Shown piece by piece: positions 57,573 through 64,000 of a stretch of DNA of 64,000 nucleotides (position 1 is the first letter of the stretch; every line of letters starts with the position of its first letter). The translations under genes were made by a program, and so were the position numbers. The DNA lies in contig LVBW01000009.1 of assembly GCA_001604585.1 (NCBI GenBank), positions 1 to 64,000 of the forward strand, written 5' to 3'. The notes beneath the pieces were generated by a model. That model had not been told where the DNA came from and ran no database searches. It saw only the letters and a program-made list of their open reading frames with translations. The stretch is from Puniceicoccales bacterium Verruco_02. Lineage in GTDB: Bacteria; Verrucomicrobiota; Verrucomicrobiia; Opitutales; Oceanipulchritudinaceae.

Positions 57573-59060
57573 CTAGGGAATCCTGACCGCAACGTAGCGG
57601 GCCTGACCACGGAAGGCTATCCACAGACGATTCACAGCACCCTTGCGCAGGAGTCTGGCCACATCGGCAACGCTTTCAACTGACTTGTCGTTCACCTCCA
57701 GAATCTGCATCCCGGGAGCCATCACCCTAGCGAAAGGCGAATCCGCAGCCACCTTGGTAACGACAACGCCCTTTGCGCTGCCAAGTCCGTATTCGCGCGC
57801 CAGTTCATCATTAAGATCGCGCAGGCTGACCCCTTCAAAGAGCTTGTCGCCGTCACTTGCCTGAGCCTCGCCTCCGAGGCTGCCCAGAGTAACGTCGAGG
57901 CTTTGCAGCGCCCCATCGCGCATGAAGCCCAGCCTTACGACGCTGCCGGGCCGCTTCTGCGAGACATGTATGCGAAGCTCCGCATCGTCGCTCACGGCCT
58001 TGCCGTCAACGCTGACGATGACATCTCCGCGCTTAATGCCAGCCTTTTCGGCAGGAGAGCCTTCCTGAACGCCCTCAACGAGCGAACCTTTGCCATTGGC
58101 AATGCCGAAAGACTCCGCCAGTGCAGCGTCCATACTGCGAATTGTCACCCCGAGAAAGCCACGCTCCACTCTTCCGCTGTCCACAAGGCTGCTCACAATG
58201 CTGCGGGCCATAGATGAAGGGATTGCAAAACCTATGCCGATGCTGCCCCCGCTGCGGGAGAGTATGGCCGTGTTGATGCCCACGAGCCGCCCCTGTGCAT
58301 CGACAAGGGCACCGCCGGAGTTACCGGGGTTGATGGATGCGTCCGTCTGAATAAAGTCCTCGTAACCTCGATCCCCCAGTATGCCAAGGCGGGAGCGCCC
58401 AAGTGCTGAGACAATGCCCATTGTCACGGTCTTGGAAAGCCCCATCGGGTTACCGACGGCAAAGACAATATCGCCCACCTTTAGCTGGTCGCTGTCGGCC
58501 ATTGGGATTATGGGCAGACCCTCGGCCTCGATCTTCAGTAGGGCAAGGTCCGTCTGAGGGTCGCGCCCGACCAGTTTGGCGGCAAACTCCCGCCCGTCAG
58601 CCAGTGTGATGCTGATTTCGTCAGCCGCGGCTCCGCTCTGGTCACTCACGACGTGATTGTTCGTCACGATATAGCCATTGGCAGAAATTATGACGCCAGA
58701 ACCAAGCCCGTTGGGCACCCTGCGCTCTTCCTCCGCTGGGGCCTTGCCGCCCTGCTGGCGCTGCTCGGGCATGGGCAGACCGTAAAAGCGGCGCAACAGC
58801 TCCTGCATAGGGTCGCTCTGGTTGCGCATCACGCGCACTACACTGGATGTGGCCACAGTCACCACGGCGGGGGTGACTCTTTCCAGCATAGGCGCGTAGC
58901 TCGTGAACTGGTGAGTCGCGCTGCGGTCAAGCGGGCTACTGTCCAGAGTGTAAGGAGTGGCAGGAGCCGCCGACGAGGCATCATTCACCGAATCCTGAGC
59001 GCAAACGGTGAGTCCTCCCGCAACGGCGGCGAACATTACGGCTAGAAGTGTCCTTTGCAT
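57573..59060 (-). CDS. Do-like periplasmic serine protease HtrA/DegP
   Basis: Protein quality-control protease of the periplasm. Signal peptide from ATG 59060 (MQRTLLAVMFAAVAGGLTVCAQ) with a GAGG ribosome site 6 bases ahead. Protease domain: His in IVTNNHVVS, Asp in QTDLALLKIE, Ser in INPGNSGGALVD; all triad residues are present. Two PDZ domains follow (VERGFLGVTIRSMD, AEKAGIKRGDVIVSVDG; then LFEGVSLRDLNDELAREYG and the last GMQILEVNDKSV). About 495 residues. The frame up to 59111 gives no signal peptide. Confidence 0.95.
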   Translation of the reverse strand: MQRTLLAVMFAAVAGGLTVCAQDSVNDASSAAPATPYTLDSSPLDRSATHQFTSYAPMLERVTPAVVTVATSSVVRVMRNQSDPMQELLRRFYGLPMPEQRQQGGKAPAEEERRVPNGLGSGVIISANGYIVTNNHVVSDQSGAAADEISITLADGREFAAKLVGRDPQTDLALLKIEAEGLPIIPMADSDQLKVGDIVFAVGNPMGLSKTVTMGIVSALGRSRLGILGDRGYEDFIQTDASINPGNSGGALVDAQGRLVGINTAILSRSGGSIGIGFAIPSSMARSIVSSLVDSGRVERGFLGVTIRSMDAALAESFGIANGKGSLVEGVQEGSPAEKAGIKRGDVIVSVDGKAVSDDAELRIHVSQKRPGSVVRLGFMRDGALQSLDVTLGSLGGEAQASDGDKLFEGVSLRDLNDELAREYGLGSAKGVVVTKVAADSPFARVMAPGMQILEVNDKSVESVADVARLLRKGAVNRLWIAFRGQARYVAVRIP

Positions 59061-59132
59061 GGTTTTCCTCCAGAAACGACACGCAGATGCCCTTTCCGTT
59101 CCGCAGTTCATGCCATTTGCACAAGTAAGCGC

Positions 59133-60083
59133 CTACCAGCCCTTTATCTGAAACAGACTCGTTACGGACTGATGGTTGCAGATACGCAGTATGGCCTCTG
59201 CCAGCAGTTCCGCCACGCTGAGGACGGTAATCGGCAGGCCCTGCGGGTCGATGGGCGTAGTGTCTGTTGTAATCAGTTCATCCAGAAAGCCGGTGCGAAG
59301 GCGCTCATAGCCCTTCTGATTGAGCACCGCGTGCGTCACACAGGCGCGAATCTCACGCGCACCGTTCTCGCGCAAAAGCTTTGCCGCTGCCTGAAGTGTG
59401 CCAGCGGATTCTGTGAGGTCGTCAACGAGCAGCACGGAGCGGTCCTTCACATCACCCACTAGGTTCATCGCCTCAACATTGATGGCGTCTGTGCGGCGCT
59501 TGGCGACAAAGCCGAAGCTCGTGCCGAGCATGTCCGCGTATGCAGCAGCCATTTTAAGGCCGCCAACGTCGGGGGAAATCACCACCATGTCCGGTATCTG
59601 AAGCTTGCGCAAGTAGCCGTAAAACACGCTCGAAGCGTAGAGGTGATCCACTGGAATGTCGAAAAAGCCCTGAATCTGTGGAGCGTGCAGATCCATCGTA
59701 AGGACGCGGTTGGCACCTGCGGTAACGAGCAGATTGGCGACTAGCTTTGCCGTTATGGGCACGCGGGGCTGGTCCTTGCGGTCCTGCCGGGCGTAGCCGT
59801 AAAAAGGCAAAACTGCCGTGATGCGCTGGGCCGAGGCGCGACGGGCTGCGTCGATCATGATCAGCATTTCAACCAGATTGTCATTTGCCGGAGGGCAGGT
59901 CGGGTTGATGATGAATACGTCGCTACCGCGCACATTCTCGTTGATCTTGACGAAAATCTCTCCGTCAGGGAATCGCTTGAGCGTTGTCTGGCACAGGTCC
60001 GTGCCAATGTAGTCGCAGATTCCCTTCGCGAGCGCGGGATTCGCGCTGCCGGAAATTATCTTCATTTCGCCTATTTGCGTCAT
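59133..60083 (-). CDS. prs: Ribose-phosphate pyrophosphokinase
   Basis: Makes PRPP for nucleotide, His and Trp synthesis. Motifs: PDGEIFVKI, the flexible-loop region PFYGYARQDRKDQPR, DLHAPQIQGFFDIPVD, and the PRPP loop VLLVDDLTESAGT. 316 residues, normal. ATG 60083 starts MTQIGEMKII; ATG at residue 7 is also possible. It lies between LpxD and HtrA, all minus strand. Confidence 0.96.
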   Translation of the reverse strand: MTQIGEMKIISGSANPALAKGICDYIGTDLCQTTLKRFPDGEIFVKINENVRGSDVFIINPTCPPANDNLVEMLIMIDAARRASAQRITAVLPFYGYARQDRKDQPRVPITAKLVANLLVTAGANRVLTMDLHAPQIQGFFDIPVDHLYASSVFYGYLRKLQIPDMVVISPDVGGLKMAAAYADMLGTSFGFVAKRRTDAINVEAMNLVGDVKDRSVLLVDDLTESAGTLQAAAKLLRENGAREIRACVTHAVLNQKGYERLRTGFLDELITTDTTPIDPQGLPITVLSVAELLAEAILRICNHQSVTSLFQIKGW

Positions 60084-60196
60084 TTTGTGTGAGATGTGCG
60101 TACGTTCTCTGAATCTTTTCAGAAAATGTAAAGAAGTCCCTTGCCGCAGCCGGTTAATACCTCATGCAGACTAGGCTGGCAAAGCGCGTTTTCAAC

Positions 60197-61243
60197 TCAG
60201 TCTTGAGTTCCTTTCGCAAGTCCGTCCACTTTGCGGAACAGCTCTGGCAGGCGAGAGGCTAAGACGTCGATGCGTCTTTGCTCCATAAATGGACGCGCTG
60301 GGGTTCCTGTCACTTTTGAACCAGGAGCAAGGTCGTTTGTTATCCCAGCCTGCGCGCCGATAAAGCATCCATCACCTATTTCGATGTGGCCGACAAGGCC
60401 AGCCTGCCCCCATATTACGACATAGTCGCCAATCGTGGTGCTGCCCGATATGCCAACTTGTGAACCTATGATGCTGTGACGACCGATGCGGACATTGTGG
60501 CCGACCTGCACGAGGTTGTCTATTTTCGTGCCCTCGCCAACCACTGTCTCCCCAAAACGGGCGCGGTCAATCGTCGATGATGCGCCCACTTCTACGTCGT
60601 CCCCCAGTACGACGATGCCTATCTGGGAAAGCTTGTGGTGTCGAAGGTCGGGCAGTTTGCCTAGCTGAATATAGCCATAGCCGTCTCCACCAATAATGGC
60701 TCCGGGCTGGAGTATGACCCTGTTACCTAGACGGCAGTAGTCGTGAACGACAGAGCGCGGGTGCAGGTGGCAATCCTCGCCAAGTGTGGCCCCTCTGCCT
60801 ACGTGCGCCCCTGCTTCAAGCCAGCAACCTTTACCGATTTCAGCGAAAGGCCCGACTGTGCATGTAGGGCCAACGATGGCCTCGGGATGAACCTTGGCCT
60901 GCGGATCTACATAAGCAAGGGGATGAATTCCGGGGGCCGGACGAGGGCGCAGGAGCCTCTCTATGTATGCGCTGATATTTGCTACGGCTAGCGATGGATC
61001 TTCGACAGCGAGAAAGGCTTGATCCTCTCGCGGCTGCACCGGGCAATTCTTCGGCACGATGACAAGGCCCGCGCGGCTCCCTTCCAACTGGGGGAAAAAC
61101 TTGGCTCCAGCCACAAAGGCCAGCTCCTCGGGGCCTGCATCCTCAAGCGAAGCTATGCCGCATACGCTCTGGCGGTGCGCACCTATGCTCTCGTACTGAC
61201 CAATGATGCGTTCAATCTCCTCGAAGCTGATTCTGATGTCCAT
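60197..61243 (-). CDS. lpxD: UDP-3-O-acylglucosamine N-acyltransferase
   Basis: Third acyl step of lipid A synthesis. An N-terminal uridine-binding domain (about 1-95) is followed by a left-handed beta helix of hexapeptide repeats (about 100-310) containing the catalytic His in [18 protein letters not shown], and GGDGYGY with [12 protein letters not shown]-terminal helix present. 348 residues from ATG 61243; start at 61303 has no family support. Shows that the cell makes lipid A. Confidence 0.95.
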   Translation of the reverse strand: MDIRISFEEIERIIGQYESIGAHRQSVCGIASLEDAGPEELAFVAGAKFFPQLEGSRAGLVIVPKNCPVQPREDQAFLAVEDPSLAVANISAYIERLLRPRPAPGIHPLAYVDPQAKVHPEAIVGPTCTVGPFAEIGKGCWLEAGAHVGRGATLGEDCHLHPRSVVHDYCRLGNRVILQPGAIIGGDGYGYIQLGKLPDLRHHKLSQIGIVVLGDDVEVGASSTIDRARFGETVVGEGTKIDNLVQVGHNVRIGRHSIIGSQVGISGSTTIGDYVVIWGQAGLVGHIEIGDGCFIGAQAGITNDLAPGSKVTGTPARPFMEQRRIDVLASRLPELFRKVDGLAKGTQD

Positions 61244-61579
61244 GCCTTGAAAGCGGAATAATTGTATGACCATCCTGGCAGATGCGGCCAAGAACCTTGG
61301 CACCCCGGAGTGGCAGGGCCTTTTCTTAGCACAAGCACTGCGCCCAAGTCATGCGCATAATGCCTGAATCCGCCAATACGCCATGCATTTAGCGCGTACT
61401 CCAATAGTTTACCGAAATAGAGCTGTGCAATCCAGAGCGGGTGTCTCTGAGAGCAGTTCCAAAGTGTTCCTAACATGTTGACAGTATTGCGTGTAGGAGC
61501 GGAGGTCCCCAGCCGTCCGCGTTGCGCGATCATCTGTCAGGCGCGCGAGTTACGCTCGGGTTTCTTTTTGCGAATCGCT
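61244..61579. other. Intergenic region rho / lpxD
   Basis: 336 bases between the rho stop and the lpxD start, both minus strand. I see a short GC-rich stretch with the rho 3' end but no T-tract terminator and no gene; the lpxD promoter should be here. Confidence 0.35.
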
Positions 61580-62707
61580 CTATATGTCCAGCAGGGCGAA
61601 GAACTGCGCGTTGCTCTTGGTCTTTGCAAGGCGCTCAAGAGCAGTCTCGCAGGCATCCTCAATCTTCATCGAGGCAAGGGCGCGGCGGAAGAAGTGGCAC
61701 TTGGCCAAGGTCTTCTTTTCGATGAGCAGCTCCTCCTTGCGCGTACCAGAAGCACCGATGTTGATAGCCGGCCACAGGCGAAGCTCTGCCGCCTTGCGAT
61801 CCAGGACCATCTCCATGTTGCCCGTGCCTTTGAATTCCTGAAAAATCAAATCGTCCATGCGGCTGCCCGTCTCGATAAGGGCGCTCGCTATTATGGTAAG
61901 GCTGCCCCCGTCCTCGGTGTTGCGAGCGGCGGAAAATAGCTGGCGAGGCTTCTCCAGTGCGCGAATGTCCAAGCCGCCGCTCATCGTGCGCCCGCTGCCG
62001 CTCTTGGCGCTGTTGTAGGCACGCGCAAGACGGGTCAGCGAGTCCATGAGAATGACCACATCCCTGCCCGCCTCCACCTGACGCTTGGCATACTCGATAG
62101 TCAGCTCCGCAGTGCGAAGGTGCGAGGATACCTCCTCGTCGTTGGACGAAGCGAACACCTTGCAGGGCAGACTGCGGCGCAGGTCCGTCACCTCCTCGGG
62201 CCGTTCGTCAACGAGCAGCATCATAACCTCGCACTCCTTGTTGTTTTCAAGAATGCCAAGGGCTATGTCGCGCAGCAGCGTAGTCTTACCCGTGCGCGGA
62301 GGAGCCACGATAAGACCGCGCTGCCCCTTGCCGATCGGGCAGAAAATGTCCATGACGCGGGTGGTCATCGCGCCGTCCTTCTTCTCCACCTTCAGCCACT
62401 CGTCTGGCGTAATGGTGATAAGCTGCGTAAAGTCTGCCCGACGCTTGCGCTCCTCGACAGGGATTCCGTCTATTGTGTCGATGAACTTGATCTTCGGGTT
62501 CGGGTAACGCTCGTCCCTCTGCGCTTGGGCAACAACCCAGCTTCCGCGTCTGATTTTGAAGCGACGAATAAGCTCGCGCGGGACGAATGGGTCGCTCGGG
62601 TGACACTTGCCACCGCGAATCGGGTCGATTAGCGAACCAGTCTTATTGTCCTGAGGCTCGAAGATGCCCTGAACGGTGTAGTTGTTCTGCGTGCTGTTGT
62701 CGTCCAT
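61580..62707 (-). CDS. rho: Transcription termination factor Rho (short form)
   Basis: Hexameric RNA helicase ending transcription. RNA-binding and ATPase motifs: FVPRELIRRFKIRRGSWV, Walker A APPRTGKTTLLRDIA, Walker B VVILMDSLTRLARAYN, R-loop region LFSAARNTEDGGSLTI, ending FFALLDI. 375 residues, about 45 shorter than the E. coli protein because the N-terminal helix bundle is missing; the S1-like primary RNA site (GIFEPQDNKTGSL, DPFVPRELI) is present. Starts MDDNSTQNNYTVQGI. Confidence 0.96.
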   Translation of the reverse strand: MDDNSTQNNYTVQGIFEPQDNKTGSLIDPIRGGKCHPSDPFVPRELIRRFKIRRGSWVVAQAQRDERYPNPKIKFIDTIDGIPVEERKRRADFTQLITITPDEWLKVEKKDGAMTTRVMDIFCPIGKGQRGLIVAPPRTGKTTLLRDIALGILENNKECEVMMLLVDERPEEVTDLRRSLPCKVFASSNDEEVSSHLRTAELTIEYAKRQVEAGRDVVILMDSLTRLARAYNSAKSGSGRTMSGGLDIRALEKPRQLFSAARNTEDGGSLTIIASALIETGSRMDDLIFQEFKGTGNMEMVLDRKAAELRLWPAINIGASGTRKEELLIEKKTLAKCHFFRRALASMKIEDACETALERLAKTKSNAQFFALLDI

Positions 62708-62995
62708 GAAAAATGTGGAACGATGTGGTGGATGGTAAACAAGCCTGATGGTCCAAGATGCGATACGTCAGGCTACCCGACTGCGCGTAAGCCGATGTAA
62801 TGCGGGTACGACAAGCGGGGAGAAGGATGGCTCCGGATACAAACGCGCTTGCCCTGTTGTCGCTGCCAGACGCCGGAAAAACACCGGCCCGCATATGAAA
62901 ACGACCTAAGGAGAAAGGCTTGCTCCAGTTACAGAAATAGAAAGCCAGCAGCCACGCTATGTGTCAAGCAGGTAAACCGCGCCCCCGATGACTGT
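62708..62995. other. Intergenic region between permease and rho
   Basis: 288 bases, carrying the rho promoter and leader. I saw no open frame with homology and no clear hexamers. Confidence 0.3.
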
Positions 62996-63868
62996 TCAAA
63001 GAACATCTGCAAAGCCCGAACGCAGCCTGCGGAAAGTCAAAAAGCCCGCTGCGAACACTGTCGCACAGACCGCGTACAGGTAGCCCAGAAGGGGCAGATT
63101 CGGCTCGATTCCCCAGAGGCTGACATCGCGCGACATGTCTATTGCAAGAAACACCGGATTCCAGCGCAACACCTCCAGCGCAACCCTCGCCCTGCTGCCC
63201 TCCACCGCCGAATGCGTGGAGTAGAAAATGCCGCTCATGTAAAACAGCGCCGTCGTGATGAAGCCCATTGCGTTCTGCACATCGCGAAAATACACGCCCA
63301 GCGCCCCCAGCATCCAGCAAAGGCCCATGCTAAGTAGCAGCAGAGGGAAGAGTATAACTGGCAGCCAGAGCATCAGCCAGCTTGGCGGCGGCCCCGCGAC
63401 GGCAAAGCCTGCAACAAAGAGCAACATGCTGATGAGGAATGACCAGCAGACGCTAAGGGCCAGCGAGGCGGGCAGAATCTCCAATGGGAAGCGCACCTTT
63501 TTCACAAGGTTTGAGTTGTCAACAATGACATTCGTCGCGGCGCCCAGGCTGTCCGCCACAAGGCCATATAGCATGAAACCCATGAATATACCCAGCGCAT
63601 AGTCCGCCGCCGTCTCCGTGGGCACTGCGCCAAAGCGGCCCTTGAGCAGCACCCCGAAGGTGAAACTGTACAAGGCCAGCATGAGCAGCGGCGTAAGTAT
63701 CTGCCAAAGTATGCCCAGATAGCTGCCCTTGTGCCGCAAATGTATGTAGCGCAGGGTAAACTGCCATAAGAGCGAACGCTGCCTCCATAGCAGCAATGGG
63801 GACCCGTCCCCTCCGCCGCGCCCTGCCTCGTTGATCATTTCCTCCATCGGCAAGAGGCTCTTATTCAT
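62996..63868 (-). CDS. Polysaccharide ABC transporter permease (Wzm/TagG type)
   Basis: Membrane part of a lipid-linked polysaccharide exporter. [35 protein letters not shown] is the typical amphipathic start, then [14 protein letters not shown] and [26 protein letters not shown] in the family's conserved loops; about six helices. The ATG at 63868 lies inside the ftsK end (8-base overlap, 63861-63868). Probable partner of the ATPase at 35635-37083. The frame to 63973 overlaps ftsK and is not needed. Confidence 0.9.
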   Translation of the reverse strand: MNKSLLPMEEMINEAGRGGGDGSPLLLWRQRSLLWQFTLRYIHLRHKGSYLGILWQILTPLLMLALYSFTFGVLLKGRFGAVPTETAADYALGIFMGFMLYGLVADSLGAATNVIVDNSNLVKKVRFPLEILPASLALSVCWSFLISMLLFVAGFAVAGPPPSWLMLWLPVILFPLLLLSMGLCWMLGALGVYFRDVQNAMGFITTALFYMSGIFYSTHSAVEGSRARVALEVLRWNPVFLAIDMSRDVSLWGIEPNLPLLGYLYAVCATVFAAGFLTFRRLRSGFADVL

Positions 63869-64000
63869 CGTCCAGATCCCGCAGAATTTCACGCGGCATA
63901 CTGCCGTTTTCCGGGCCGACATAGCCGCGTTCCTCCAATAGGTCCATAATGCGGGCGGCGCGGTTGTAACCAATGCGCAGACGACGCTGAAGCATACTGG
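63861..64000 (-). CDS. ftsK: FtsK DNA translocase, C-terminal end (partial)
   Basis: The minus frame from the window edge reads [29 protein letters not shown] to a stop at 63861-63863. This is the FtsK gamma winged-helix domain that reads KOPS sites and activates XerD. The rest of the gene lies outside the window. Its last bases overlap the permease start, so a polysaccharide exporter gene is coupled to ftsK. Confidence 0.93.
   Translation of the reverse strand, partial: SMLQRRLRIGYNRAARIMDLLEERGYVGPENGSMPREILRDLDDE

Overview
The window reads as chromosome of a Gram-negative (diderm) bacterium. LpxD, four TonB/Exb-type genes, an outer-membrane receptor and an HtrA protease point to an LPS-bearing outer membrane. 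Gene style (GC-rich, many short ATGA overlaps, a large eukaryotic-like kinase fused to PEGA and formylglycine-generating-enzyme domains, a PTS-EIIA/diadenylate-cyclase fusion, a short Rho) suggests Verrucomicrobiota, perhaps an Opitutia-type lineage. That is inference from gene content, not a phylogenetic result. A flagellin-like gene with a FliS-like chaperone, a YjfB-type motility protein and a chemoreceptor-like protein suggest motility.

Layout. 1-1.5 kb: an IS256-family transposase cut by the window edge. 1.5-9.9 kb: a probable iron or haem island: a low-GC TonB-dependent receptor, its own TonB/ExbD/ExbB on the minus strand and, diverging from a 21-bp Fur-box-like palindrome, a plus-strand operon of a secreted OB-fold-like protein, a PepSY-type membrane protein, an ABC exporter pair and a DUF4857-like protein. 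10-12 kb: flagellin and FliS. 12-17 kb: DoxX, a Fur-family regulator without the usual metal motifs, and cobalamin-dependent methionine synthase. 17-28 kb: housekeeping and accessory genes (M29 aminopeptidase, GH43 glycosidase with divergent AraC regulator, TrpS, ketopantoate reductase, CoaC, an esterase, a TonB-domain lipoprotein coupled to a degenerate HD-GYP response regulator).

28-34 kb: a DNA-3-methyladenine glycosylase interrupted by one amber codon, a NUDIX hydrolase, an orphan FeoA behind a second Fur-box-like palindrome, the kinase/PEGA/FGE fusion with an HRD-to-HRY change, and ProB. 34-42 kb: a glycan and lipid segment (CrtI-like oxidoreductase, Wzt-like ABC ATPase, membrane glycosyltransferase, GT2 enzyme and two methyltransferases in tight coupling). 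42-47 kb: YjfB, acyl-CoA thioesterase, YmdB, lone OppB, lone NuoA and the EIIA/PK_C-like/DAC fusion. 47-48.4 kb: decayed insertion sequences (an IS3 element with recognisable TG...CA ends, an IS630 fragment and a palindromic repeat). 48.5-52 kb: an LprI-like protein, two tRNA-Ser genes, a PAP2 phosphatase and a soluble chemoreceptor-like protein. 52-64 kb: MutS (with a CRP-type palindrome upstream), an amidohydrolase, an MFS transporter, HtrA, Prs, LpxD, Rho, a Wzm-like ABC permease and the 3' end of ftsK.

Functional threads are iron acquisition (island, FeoA, Fur-like protein), surface glycan assembly and export (Wzt, Wzm, glycosyltransferases), motility and signalling (flagellin/FliS/YjfB/chemoreceptor, degenerate HD-GYP, possible c-di-AMP synthase), and core metabolism. 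The most notable items are the divergent iron island with its shared palindrome and the three-domain EIIA/PK_C-like/DAC protein.
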